Source: Halictus rubicundus
Lineage: Eukaryota > Arthropoda > Insecta > Hymenoptera > Halictidae
Direction: 5' to 3'
DNA: 64,000 bases
Assembly: GCF_050948215.1 (NCBI RefSeq)
Contig: NW_027488877.1
Coordinates: forward strand, 124,001-188,000
The translations under genes were made by a program, and so were the position numbers. Below, one piece after another: positions 14,282 to 28,400 of this stretch. The stretch's first letter is position 1, and every line of letters starts with the position of its first letter. Under the pieces are notes generated by a model. It saw nothing but the letters and a program-made list of their open reading frames with translations, was not told the DNA's origin and searched no databases.

Positions 14282-15135
14282 ATGATATCCTGTATCCTAT
14301 CCAATCCTCAATCCTATCCTTTCCTCTATCCTATCCAATCCTCTATCCTATCCTATCCTATCCTCTATCCTATCCTCTATCCTATCCTATCGTCTATCCT
14401 ATCTTCTATCCTATCCTATCCTCTATCCTATCAAATCCCCTATCCTATCCTCTATCCTATCCTATCCTCTATCCTATCCTATCCTCTATCCTATCCTATC
14501 CTATCCTATCCTCTATCCTATCCTATCCTCTATCCTATCCTATCCTCCATCCTATCCTATCCTCTATCCTATCCTATCCTCTATCCTATCCTATCCTCTA
14601 TCCTATCCTATCCTCTACCCTATCCTATCCTCTATCCTATCCTATCCTCTATCCTATCCTATCCTCTATCCTCTCCTATCCTCTATCCTATCCTATCCTC
14701 TATCCTATCCTATCCTCTATCCTATCCTATCCTCTATCCTCTATCCTATCCTATCCTCTATCCTATCCTATCCTCTATCCCATCCTATCCTCTATCCTAT
14801 CCTATCCTCTATCCTATCCTATCCTCTATCCTATCCTATCAAATCCCCTATCCTATTCTCTATCCTATGATATCCTGTATCCTATCCAATCCTCTATCCT
14901 ATCCTATTATCTATCCTCAATCCTATCCTTTCCTCTATCCTATCCAATCCTCTATCCTATCCTATCCTATCCTCTATCCTATCCTCTATCCTATCCTATC
15001 GTCTATCCTATCTTCTATCCTATCCTATCCTCTATCCTATCAAATCCCCTATCCTATCCTCTATCCTATCCTATCCTCTGTCCTAACCTATCCTCTATCC
15101 TATCCTATCCTCTATCCTATCCTATCCTCTATCCT

Positions 15136-16322
15136 ATGATATCCTGTATCCTATCCAATCCTCTATCCTATCCTATTATCTATCCTCAATCCTATCCTTT
15201 CCTCTATCCTATCCAGTCCTCTATCCTATCCTATCCTATCCAGTCCTCTATCCTATCCTATCCTATCCTCTATCCTATCTTCTATCCTATCCTATCCTCT
15301 ATCCTATCAAATCCCCTATCCTATCCTCTATCCTATCCTATCCTCTGTCCTATCCTATCCTCTAACCTATCCTATCCTCTATCCTATCCTCTATCCTATC
15401 CTATCCTCTATCCTATCCTATCCTCTATCCTATCCTATCCTCTATCCTATCCTACCCTCCATCCTATCCTATCCTCTATCCTATCCTATCCTATCCTGTA
15501 TCCTATCCTCTATCCTAGCCTATCCTCTATCCTATCCTATCCAATCCCCTATCCTATCCTATCCTGTATCCAATCCTATCCTCAATCCTATCCTTTCCTG
15601 TATCCTATCCTATCCTCTATCCTCTATCCTATCCTATCCTCTATCCTATCCTATCCTCTATCCTATCCTACCCTCCATCCTATCCTATCCTCTATCATAT
15701 CCTATCCTATCCTGTATCCTATCCTCTATCCTAGCCTATCCTCTATCCTATCCTATCCAATCCCCTATCCTATCCTATCCTGTATCCAATCCTATCCTCA
15801 ATCCTATCCTTTCCTGTATCCTATCCTATCCTCTATCCTCTATCCTATCCTATCCTCTATCCTATCGTATCCTCTATCCAATCGTATCCTCTATCCTATC
15901 CTATCCTCTATCTTATCCTATCCTCTATCCTATCCTATCCTCTATCCTATCCTATCCTCTATCCTATCCTATCCTCTATCCTATACAATCCTCTATCCTA
16001 TCCTCTATCCAATCCTCTATCCTATCCTCTATACTATCAAATCCCCTATCCTATCCTCTGTCCTATCCTATCCTCTATCCTATCCTATCCTCTATCCTAT
16101 CCTATCCTATCCTCTATCCTATCCTATCCTGTATCCTATCGTATCCTCTATCCTCTATCCTATCCTATCCTCTATCCTATCCTCTATCCTATCCTATCCT
16201 CTATCCTATACTATCCTCTATCCTATCCTATCCTCTATCCTATCCTATACTCTATCCTATCGTATCCTCTATCCTCTATCCTATCCAATCCTCTATCCTA
16301 TCCTATCCTCTATCCTATAATA
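15136..16322 (+). repeat. Domain II higher-order unit, copy 4 core
   Basis: Starts 2,570 bp after copy 3 and runs 1,186 bp to the ATAATATGC unit. The CTAGCCTATCC pair is at 15,516 and 15,732 (216 bp apart). TGTAGCC follows at 16,532, at the same 210-bp distance from the ATAATATGC ATG as in copies 1 and 2. Just beyond, from about 16,650, the array passes into domain I-like variant units, so this copy marks the II/III border. Confidence 0.8.
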
Positions 16323-19300
16323 TGCTCTATCCTATCCTATCCTCTATCCTATCCTATCCTCTATCCTATCCTATTTTCTATCCTATCCTATCCTCTATCC
16401 TATCGTCTATCCAATCCTCTATCCTATCCTCTATACTATCAAATCCCCTATCCTATCCTCTGTCCTATCCTATCCTCTATCCTATCCTATCCTCTATCCT
16501 ATCCTATCCTATCCTCTATCCTATCCTATCCTGTAGCCTATCGTATCCTCTATCCTATATCCTATCCTATCCTCTATCGTATCCTATCCTCTATCCTATC
16601 CTATCCTCTATCCTATCCTATCCTCTATCCTATCCTATCCTCTATCCTAATCTATCCTCTATCCTATCCTATCCTCTATCCTATCCTATCCTCTATCCTA
16701 TCCTATCCTGTATACTATCGTATCCTCTATCCTCTATCCTATCCAATCCTCTATCCTATCCTATCCTCTATCCTATAATATGCTCTATCCTATCCTATCC
16801 TCTATCCTATCCTATCCTCTATCCTATCCTATTTTCTATCCTATCCTATCCTCTATCCTATCCTCTATCCAATCCTCTATCCTATCCTCTATACTATCAA
16901 ATCCCCTATCCTATCCTCTGTCCTATCCTATACTCTATCCTATCCTATCATATATCCTATCCTATCTTCTATCCTATCCTATCCTCTATCCTATCAAATC
17001 CCCTAAACTATCCTCTGTCCTATCCTATCCTCTATCCTACCCTATCCTCTATCCTATCCTATCCTCTATACTATCCTATCCTCTATCCTATCCTATCCTC
17101 TATCCTATCCTCTATCATGTCGTATCCTCTATCCTACCCTATCCTCTATCCTATCTGATCCTCTATCCTATCCTATCCTCTATCCTATCAAATCCCCTAT
17201 CCTATGCTCTATCCTATCCTACCCTCTATAATACCGTATACTCTATCATATCCTATCCTCTATCCTATAATATCATCTATCCGTTCCTATTCTCTATCCT
17301 ATCCTCTATCCTATCTTATCCTCTATCCTATCCTATCCTCTATCCTATCCTATCCTCTATACTATCCTATCCTCTATCCTATAATATCATATATCCGTTC
17401 CTATTCTCTATCCTATCCTATCCTCTATCCTATCCTATCCTCTATCCTATCCTATCCTCTATCCTATCCTATCCTCTATCCTATCCTATCCTCTATCCTA
17501 TCCTATCCTCTATCCTATCCTATCCTCTATCCTATCCTATCCTCTATCCTATCCTATCTTCTATCCTATCCTACCATATCCCCTATCCTATTCTCTAGCC
17601 TATGATATCCTGTATCGTATCCAATCCTCTATCCTATCCTATTATCTATCCTCAATCCTATCCTTTCCTCTATCCTATCCAATCCTCTATCCTATCCAAT
17701 CCTCTATCCTATCCTATCCTCTGTCCTATCCTATCCTCTATCCTATCCTATCCTCTATCCTATCCTATCCTATCCTTTATCCTATCCTATCCTGTATCCT
17801 ATCGTATCCTCTATCCTCTATCCTATCCTATCCTCTATCCTATCCTATCCTCTATCCTATCCTATCCTCTATCCTATCCTATCCTCTATCCTATCCTATC
17901 CTCTATCCTAATCTATCTTCTATCCTATCCTATCCTCTATCCTATCCTATCCTCTATCCTATCCTATCCTCTATCCTATCCTATCCTCTATCCTATCCTC
18001 TATCCTATCCTATCCTGTATACTATCGTATCCTCTATCCTCTATCCTATCCAATCCTCTATCCTATCCTATCCTCTATCCTATAATATGCTCTATCCTAT
18101 CCTATCCTCTATCCTATCCTATCCTCTATCCTATCCTATTTTCTATCCTATCCTATCCTCTATTCTATCCTCTATCGAATCCTCTATCCTATCCTCTATA
18201 CTATCAAATCCCCTATCCTATCCTCTGTCCTATCCTATACTCTATCCTATCCTATCCTCTATCCTATCCTATCCTCTATCCTATCCTATCATATATCCTA
18301 TCCTATCTTCTATCCTATCCTATCCTCTATCCTATCAAATCCCCTAAACTATCCTCTGTCCTATCCTATCCTCTATCCTACCCTATCCTCTATCCTATCC
18401 TATCCTCTATCCTATCCTCTATCCTATCCTATCCTGTATACTATCGTATCCTCTATCCTCTATCCTATCCAATCCTCTATCCTATCCTATCCTCTATCCT
18501 ATAATATGCTCTATCCTATCCTATCCTCTATCCTATCAAATCCCCTAAACTATCCTCTGTCCTATCCTATCCTCTATCCTACCCTATCCTCTATCCTATC
18601 CTATCCTCTATCCTATCCTATCATATATCCTATCCTATCTTCTATCCTATCCTATCCTCTATCCTATCAAATCCCCTATCCTATGCTCTATCCTACCCTA
18701 CCCTCTATAATACCGTATACTCTATCATATCCTATCCTCTATCCTATAATATCATCTATCCGTTCCCATTCTCTATCCTATCCTCTATCCTATCCTATCC
18801 TCTATCCTATCCTATCCTCTATACTATCCTATCCTCTATCCTATAATATCATATATCCGTTCGTATTCTCTATCCTATCCTATCCTCTATCCTATCCTAT
18901 CCTCTATCCTATCCTATCCTCTATCCTATCCTATCCTCTATCCTATCCTATCCTCTATCCTATCCTATTCTCTATCCTATCCTATCTTCTATCCTATCCT
19001 ACCAAATCCCCTATCCTATTCTCTATCCTATGATATCCTGTATCGTATTCAATCCTCTATCCTATCCTATTATCTATCCTCAATCCTATCCTTTCCTCTA
19101 TCCTATCCAATCCTCTATCCTATCCTATCCTCTATCCTATCCTATCGTCTATCCTATCTTCTATCCTATCCTATCCACTATCCTATCAAATCCCCTATCC
19201 TATCCTCTATCCTATCCTATCCTCTGTCCTATCCTATCCTCTATCCTATCCTATCCTCTATCCTACCCTATCCTCTATCCTATCCTATCCTCTATACTAT

Positions 19301-22300
19301 CCTATCCTCTATCCTATCCTATCCTCTATCCTATCCTCTATCATGTCGTATCCTCTATCCTACCCTATCCTCTATCCTATCTGATCCTCTATCCTATCCT
19401 ATCCTCTCTCCTATCAAATCCCCTATCCTATGCTCTATCCTATCCTACCCTCTATAATACCGTATACTCTATCATATCCTATCCTCTATCCTATCCTATC
19501 CTCTATCCTAATCTATCCTCTATCCTATCCTATCCTCTATCCTATCGTATCCTCTATCCTATCCTATCCTCTATCCTATCCTCTATCCTATCCTATCCTG
19601 TATACTATCGTATCCTCTATCCTCTATCCTATCCAATCCTCTATCCTATCCTATTTTCTATCCTATCCTATCCTCTATCCTATCCTCTATACTATCAAAT
19701 CCCCTATCCTATCCTCTGTCCTATCCTACACTCTATCCTATCCTATCATATATTCTATCCTATCTTCTATCCTATCCTATCCTCTATCCTATCAAATCCC
19801 CTAAACTATCCTCTGTCCTATCCTATCCTCTATCCTACCCTATCCTCTATCCTATCCTATCCTCTATACTATCCTATCCTCGATCCTATCCTATCCTCTA
19901 TCCTATCCTCTATCATGTCGTATCCTCTATCCTACCCTATCCTCTATCCTATCTGATCCTCTATCCTATCCTATCCTCTATCCTATCAAATCCCCTATCC
20001 TATGCTCTATCCTATCCTACCCTCTATAATACCGTATACTCTATCATATCCTATCCTCTATCCTATAATATCATCTATCCGTTCCTATTCTCTATCCTAT
20101 CCTCTATCCTATCCTATCCTCTATCCTATCCTATCCTCTATCCTATCCTATCCTCTATACTATCCTATCCTCTATCCTATAATATCATATATCCGTTCCT
20201 ATTCTCTATCCTATCCTATCCTCTATCCTATCCTATCCTCTATCCTATCCTATCCTCTATCCTATCCTATCCTCTATCCTATCCTATCCTCTATCCTATC
20301 CTATCCTCTATCCTATCCTATCCTCTATCCTATCCTATCCTCTATCCTATCCTATCCTCTATCCTATCCTATCCTCTATCCTATCCTATCTTCTATCCTA
20401 TCCTACCAAATCCACTATCCTATTCTCTATCCTATGATATCCTGTATCGTATCCAATCCTCTATCCTATCCTATTATCTATCCTCAATCCTATCCTTTGC
20501 TCTATCCTATCCAATCCTCTATCCTATCCAATCCTCTATCCTATCCTATCCTCTGTCCTATCCTATCCTCTATCCTATCCTATCCTCTATCCTATCCTAT
20601 CCTATCCTTTATCCTATCCTATCCTGTATCCTATCGTATCCTCTATCCTCTATCCTATCCTATCCTCTATACTATCCTATCCTCTATCCTATCCTATCCT
20701 CTATCCTATCCTATCCTCTATCCTATCCTATCCTCTATCCTATCCTATCCTCTATCCTAATCTATCTTCTATCCTATCCTATCCTCTATCCTATCCTATC
20801 CTCTATCCTATCCTATCCTCTATCCTATCCTATCCTCTATCCTATCCTCTATCCTATCCTATCCTGTATACTATCGTATCCTCTATCCTCTATCCTATCC
20901 AATCCTCTATCCTATCCTATCCTCTATCCTATAATATGCTCTATCCTATCCTATCCTCTATCCTATCCTATCCTCTATCCTATCCTATTTTCTATCCTAT
21001 CCTATCCTCTATCCTATCCTCTATCCAATCCTCTATCCTATCCTCTATACTATCAAATCCCCTATCCTATCCTCTGTCCTATCCTATACTCTATCCTATC
21101 CTATCCTCTATCCTATCCTATCCTCTATCCTATCCTATCATATATCCTATCCTATCTTCTATCCTATCCTATCCTCTATCCTATCAAATCCCCTAAACTA
21201 TCCTCTGTCCTATCCTATCCTCTATCCTACCCTATCCTCTATCCTATCCTATCCTCTATCCTATCCTCTATCCTATCCTATCCTGTATACTATCGTATCC
21301 TCTATCCTCTATCCTATCCAATCCTCTATCCTATCCTATCCTCTATCCTATAATATGCTCTATCCTATCCTATCCTCTATCCTATCCTATCCTCTATCCT
21401 ATCCTATCATATATCCTATCCTATCTTCTATCCTATCCTATCCTCTATCCTATCAAATCCCCTATCCTATGCTCTATCCTATCCTACCCTCTATAATACC
21501 GTATACTCTATCATATCCTATCCTCTATCCTATAATATCATCTATCCGTTCCCATTCTCTATCCTATCCTCTATCCTATCCTATCCTCTATCCTATCCTA
21601 TCCTCTATACTATCCTATCCTCTATCCTATAATATCATATATCCGTTCCTATTCTCTATCCTATCCTATCCTCTATCCTATCCTATCCTCTATCCTATCC
21701 TATCCTCTATCCTATCCTATCCTCTATCCTATCCTATCCTCTATCCTATCCTATTCTCTATCCTATCCTATCTTCTATCCTATCCTACCAAATCCCCTAT
21801 CCTATTCTCTATCCTATGATATCCTGTATCGTATCCAATCCTCTATCCTATCCTATTATCTATCCTCAATCCTATCCTTTACTCTATCCCATCCAATCCT
21901 CTATCCTATCCTATCCTCTATCCTATCCTATCGTCTATCCTATCTTCTATCCTATCCTATCCACTATCCTATCAAATCCCCTATCCTATCCTCTATCCTA
22001 TCCTATCCTCTGTCCTATCCTATCCTCTATCCTATCCTATCCTCTATCCTATCCTATCCTCTATCCTATCCTATCCTCTATCCTATACAATCCTCTATCC
22101 TATCCTATCCTCTATCCTATCCTATCCTATCCTCTATCCTATCCTATCCTGTATCCTATCGTATCCTCTATCCTCTATCCTATCCTATCCTCTATCCTAT
22201 CCTATCCTCTATCCTATCCTATCCTCTATCCTATCCTATCCTCTATCCTATCCTATCCTCTATCCTATCCTATCCTCTATCCTATCCTATCCTCTATCCT

Positions 22301-23450
22301 ATCCTATCCTCTATCCTATCCTATCCTCTATCCTATCCTATCCTCTATCCTATCCTATCCTCTATCCTATCCTATCCTCTACCTTATCCTATCCCCTATC
22401 CTATACAATCCTCTATCCTATCCTATCCTCTATCCTATCCTATCCTATCCTATCCTGTATCCTATCGTATCCTCTATCCTCTATCTTATCCTATCCTCTA
22501 TCCTATCCTATCCTCTATCCTATCCTATCCTCTATCCTATCCTATCCTCTATCCTATCCTATCCTCTATCCTATCCTATCCTCTATCCTATCCTATCCTC
22601 TATCCTATCCTGTCAAATCCCCTATCCTATTCTCTATCCTATGATATCCTGTATCCTATCCAATCCTCTATCTTATCCTATTATCTATCCTCAATCCTAT
22701 CCTTTCCTCTATCCTATCCAATCCTCTATCCTATCCTATCCTATCCTCTATCCTATCCTATCCTCTGTCCTATCCTATCCTCTATCCTATCCTATCCTCT
22801 ATCCTATCCTATCCTCTATCCTATCCTATCCTCTAACCTATCCTATCCTCTATCCTATCCTATCCTCTATCCTATCTTATCTTCTATCTTATCCTATCAC
22901 CTATCCTATCCTATCCTCTATCCTATCTTATCTTCTATCTTATCCTATCACCTATCCTATCAAATCCCCTATCCTATTCTCTATCCTATCCTATCCTGTA
23001 TCCTATCCAATCCTCTATCCTATCCTATCATCTATCCTCAATCCTATCCTTTCCTCCATCCTATCCTATCCTCTATCCTATCCTATCCTCTATCCTATCC
23101 TATCCTCTATCCTATGCTATCCTCTATCCTATCCTATACTCTATCCTATCCTATCCTCTATCCTATCCTATCCTCTATCCTATCCTATCCTATATCCTAT
23201 CCTATCTTCTATCCTATCCTATCCTCTATCCTATCAAATCCCCTAAACTATCCTCTGTCCTACCCTATCCTCTATCCTATCCTATCCTCTATCCTATCCT
23301 ATCCTCTATCCTATCCTCTATCCTATCCTCTATCATGTCGTATCCTCTATCCTACCCTATCCTCTATCCTATCGGATCCTCTATCCTATCCTATCCTCTA
23401 TCCTATCAAATCCCCTATCCTATGCTCTATGCTATCCTACCATCTATAAT
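16321..23450 (+). repeat. Array domain III (second block of domain I-type units)
   Basis: The domain I landmarks return: ATAATATGC with ATG at 16,780, 18,087, 18,506, 20,936 and 21,355, CCCCTAAAC ending near 18,347, 21,196 and 23,246, ACCGTATAC near 17,230, 19,454 and 20,028, and CCGTTC units throughout. Positions 213 and 632 of domain I match 18,087 and 18,506 at one constant offset of 17,874. The TATGATATCC unit at 1,173 matches 19,030, showing a 17-bp difference from that offset. The 3,086 segment matches 20,002. A BamHI-type GGATCC appears near 23,373 where related copies read TGATCC. No gene is present. Confidence 0.9.
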
Positions 23451-24969
23451 ACCGTATACTCTATCATATCCTATCCTCTATCCTATAATATCATCTATCC
23501 GTTCCTATTAGCTATCCTATCCTCTATCCTATAATATCATATATCCGTTCCTATTCTCTATCCTATCCTATCCTCTATCCTATCCTATCCTCTATCCTAT
23601 CCTATTCTTTATCCTATCCTATCCTCTATCCTATCCTATCGTCTATCCTATCCTATCCTCTATCCTATTCTATCTTCTATCCTATCCTATCCTCTATCCT
23701 ATCAAATCCTATCCTCTATCCTATCCTATCCTCTGTCCTATCCTATCCTCTATCCTATCCTATCGTTTATCCTATCCTATCGTTTATCCTATCCTCTACC
23801 CTATCCTATCCTCTATCCTATCCTATCCTCTATCCTATCCTATCCTCTATCCTATACAATCCTCTATCCTATCCTATCCTCTATCCTATCCTATCCTCTA
23901 TTCTATCCTATCCTCTATAATACCGTATACTCTATCATATCCTATCCTCTATCCTATAATATCATCTATCCGTTCCTATTCTCTATCCTATCCTATCCTC
24001 TATCCTATCCTATCCACTATCCTATCCTATCCTCTATCCTATCCTATCCTCTATCCTATCCTCTATCATGTCGTATCCTCTATCCTACCCTATCCTCTAT
24101 CCTATCTGATCCTCTATCCTATCCTATCCTCTATCCTATCAAATCCTATACTCTATCCTATCCTATCCTCTGTCCTATCCTATCCTCTATCCTATCCTAT
24201 CGTTTATCCTATCCTATCGTTTATCCTATCCTCTATCCTATACTATACTCTATCCTATCCTATCCTCTATCCTATCCTATCCTCTATCCTATCCTATCAT
24301 CTATCCTATCCTATCCTCTATCCTATCCTATCCTCTTTCCTATCCTATCCTCTATCCTATCCTATCCTCTATCCTATCCCATCGTCTATCCTATCCTATC
24401 CTCTATCCTATTCTATCTTCTATCCTATCCTATCCTCTATCCTATCAAATCCTATCCTCTATCCTCTCCTATCCTCTGTCCTATCCTATCCTCTATCCTA
24501 TCCTATCGTTTATCCTATCCTATCGTTTATCCTATCCTCTATCCTATACTATACTCTATCCTATCCTATCCTCTACCCTATCCTATCCTCTATCCTATAC
24601 AATACTCTATCCTATCCTATCCTCTATCCTATCCTACCTCTATCCTATCCTATCCTCTACCCTATCCTATCCACTATCCTATCCTATCCTCTATCCTATC
24701 CTATCCTCTATCCTATCCTCTATCATGTCGTATCCTCTATCCTACCCTATCCTCTATCCTATTTGATCCTCTATCCTATCCTATCCTCTATCCTATCAAA
24801 TCCTATCCTCTATCCTATCCTATCCTCTGTCCTATCCTATCCTCTATCCTATCCTATCGTTTATCCTATCCTATCGTTTATCCTATCCTCTATCCTATAC
24901 TATACTCTATCCTATCCTATCCTCTATCCTATCCTATCCTCTATCCTATCCTATCATCTATCCTATCCT

Positions 24970-25480
24970 ATCCTCTATCCTATCCTATCATCTATCCTAT
25001 CCTATCCTCTATCCTATCCTATCCTCTTTCCTATCCTATCCTCTATCCTATCCTATCCTCTATCCTATCCCATCGTCTATCCTATCCTATCCTCTATCCT
25101 ATTCTATCTTCTATCCTATCCTATCCTCTATCCTATCAAATCCTATCCTCTATCCTCTCCTATCCTCTGTCCTATCCTATCCTCTATCCTATCCTATCGT
25201 TTATCCTATCCTATCGTTTATCCTATCCTCTATCCTATACTATACTCTATCCTATCCTATCCTCTATCCTATCCTATCCTCTTTCCTATCCTATCCTCTA
25301 TCCTATCCTATCCTCTATCCTATCCCATCGTCTATCCTATCCTATCCTCTATCCTATTCTATCTTCTATCCTATCCTATCCTCTATCCTATCAAATCCTA
25401 TCCTCTATCCTCTCCTATCCTCTGTCCTATCCTATCCTCTATCCTATCCTATCGTTTATCCTATCCTATCGTTTATCCTA
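24970..25480 (+). repeat. 255-bp (15-unit) tandem duplication
   Basis: The series CTCTTTCC, CCCATCGTC, TATTCTATCTTC, CAAATCCTATCC, TCTCCTATCC, paired CGTTTATCC occurs twice in direct succession. CTTTCC lies at 25,026 and 25,281 and CCCATCG at 25,069 and 25,324, both exactly 255 bp apart (15 times 17). A third, earlier copy has CCCATCG at 24,378. The duplication length being a whole number of units suggests in-register exchange or slippage. Confidence 0.82.
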
Positions 25481-28400
25481 TCCTATCTTCTATCCTATCC
25501 TATCCTCTATCCTATCAAATCCCCTAAACTATCCTCTGTCCTATCCTATCCTCTATCCTACCCTATCCTCTATCCTATCCTATCCTCTATCCTATCCTAT
25601 CCTCTATCCTATCCTATCCTCTATCCTATACAATCCTCTATCCTATCCTATCCTCTATCCTATCCTATCCACTATCCTATCCTATCCTCTATCCTATCCT
25701 ATCCTCTATCCTATCCTCTATCATGTCGTATCCTCTATCCTACACTATCCTCTATCCTATCTGATCCTCTATCCTATCCTATCCTCTATCCTATCAAATC
25801 CCCTATCCTATGCTCTATCCTATCCTACCCTCTATAATACCGTATACTCTATCATATCCTATCCTCTATCCTATAATATCATCTATCCGTTCCTATTCTC
25901 TATCCTATCCTCTATCCTATCCTATCCTCTATCCTATCCTATCCTCTATACTATCCTATCCTCTATCCTAACCTATCCTCTATCCTATCCTATCCTCTAT
26001 CCTATCCTATCCTCTATCCTATCCTATCGTCTATCCTATCCTATCCTCTATCCTATTCTATCTTCTATCCTATCCTATCCTCTATCCTATCAAATCCTAT
26101 CCTCTATCCTATCCTATCCTCTGTCCTATCCTATCCTCTATCCTATCCTATCGTTTATCCTATCCTATCGTTTATCCTATCCTCTATCCTATACTATACT
26201 ATATCCTATCCTATCCTCTACCCTATCCTATCCTCTATCCTATACAATACTCTATCCTATCCTATCCTCTATCCTATCCTATCCTCTATCCTATCCTATC
26301 CTCTATCCTATCCTATCCTCTATCCTATCCTATCATCTAACCTATCCTATCCTCTATCCTATCCTATCCACTATCCTATCCTATCCTCTATCCTATCCTA
26401 TCCTCTATCCTATCCTATCCTATATCCTATCCTATCCTCTATCCTATCCTATCCTCTAACCTATCCTATCCTCTATCCTATCCTATCCACTATCCTATCC
26501 TATCCTCTATCCTATCCTATCCTCTATCCTATCCTATCCTATATCCTATCCTATCCTCTATCCTATCAAATCCCCTAAACTATCCTCTGTCCTATCCTAT
26601 CCTCTATCCTACCCTATCCTCTATCCTATCCAATCCTCTATCCTATCCTATCCTCTATCCTATCCTATCCTCTAGCCTATACAATCCTCTATCCTACCCT
26701 ATCCTCTATCCTATCCTATCCTCTATTCTATCCTATCCTCTATCATATCCTATCCTCTATCCTATCCTATCCTCTATCCTAACCTATCCTTTATCCTATC
26801 CTATCCTCTGTCGTATCCTATCCTCTATCCTTTCCTATCGTTTATCCTATCCTCTATCCTATCGTATACTCTATCCTATCCTATCCTCTATCCTATGCTA
26901 TCCTATATCCCATCCTATCTTCTATCTTATCCTATCCTCTATCCTATCAAATCCCCTATCCTATCCTCTGTCCTATCCTATCCTCTATCCTACCCTATCC
27001 TCTATCCTATCCTATCCTCTATCCTATCCTATCCTCTATCCTATCCTATCCTCTATCCTATCCTATCGTTTATCCTATCCTCTATCCTATCCTATCCTCT
27101 ATCCTATCCTATCCTCTATCCTATTCTCTATCCTACCCTATCCTCTATCCTATCCTATCCTCTATCCTATCCTATCCTCTATCCTATCCTATCCTCTATC
27201 CTATCCTATCCTATATCCTATCCTATACTCTATCCTATCCTATCCTCTATCCTATCCTATCCTCTATCCTATGCTATCCTCTATCCTATCCTATCCTCTA
27301 TCCTATCCTATCCTCTGTCCTATCCTATCCTCTATCCTATCCTATCCTCTATCCTATCCTATCCTCTATCCTATCCTATCCTCTATCCTATCCTATCCTC
27401 TATCCTATCCTATCCTCTATCCTATCCCATCGTCTATCCTATCCTATCCTCTATCCTATTCTATCTTCTATCCTATCCTATCCTCTATCCTATCAAATCC
27501 TATCCTCTATCCTCTCCTATCCTCTATCCTATCCTATCCTCTATCCTATCCTATCCTCTGTCCTATCCTATCCTCTATCCTATCCTATCCTCTATCCTAT
27601 ACTATACTCTATCCTATCCTATCCTCTATCCTATCCTATCCTCTATCCTATACAATACTCTATCCTATCCTATCCTCTATCCTATCCTATCCTCTATCCT
27701 ATCCTATCCTCTACCCTATCCTATCCTCTATCCTATCCTATCCTCTATCCTAGCCTATCCAGTATCCTATCCTATCCTCTATCCTATCCTATCCTCTATC
27801 CTATCCTATCCTATATCCTATCCTATCCTCTATCCTATCCTATCCTATATCCTATCCTATCTTCTATCCTATCCTATCCTCTATCCTATCAAATCCCCTA
27901 AACTATCCTCTGTCCTATCCTATCCTCTATCCTACCCTATCCTCTATCCTATCCTATCCTCTATCCTATCCTATCCTCTATCCTATCCTATCCTCTATCC
28001 TATACAATCCTCTATCCTATCCTATCCTCTATCCTATCCTATCCACTATCCTATGCTATCCTCTATCCTATCCTATCCTCTATCCTATCCTCTATCATGT
28101 CGTATCCTCTATCCTACACTATCCTCTATCCTATCTGATCCTCTATCCTATCCTATCCTCTATCCTATCAAATCCCCTATCCTATGCTCTATCCTATCCT
28201 ACCCTCTATAATACCGTATACTCTATCATATCCTATCCTCTATCCTATAATATCATCTATCCGTTCCTATTCTCTATCCTATCCTCTATCCTATCCTATC
28301 CTCTATCCTATCCTATCCTCTATACTATCCTATCCTCTATCCTATCCTATCCTCTATCCTATCCTATCCTCTATCCTATCCTATCCTCTATCCTATCCTA

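Larger units (their letters stand above)
3481..16320 (+). repeat. Array domain II (homogeneous units with ~3-kb higher-order repeat)
   Basis: Long runs of exact 17-bp units are broken by a characteristic set of variants. These are TATGATATCCTGTATC, ATTATCTATCCTCAATCC, CAGTCC, CTAGCCTATCC, ACCTTATCC and TGTAGCC. Landmark series recur at roughly 3-kb steps: TATGATATCC followed by paired CAGTCC units at 6,145, 9,497, 12,566 and 15,136, and TGTAGCC at 7,526, 10,898 and 16,532. Each TGTAGCC lies exactly 210 bp after an ATAATATGC ATG (7,316, 10,688, 16,322). The domain is therefore a higher-order repeat array with internal insertions. No gene is present. Confidence 0.9.
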
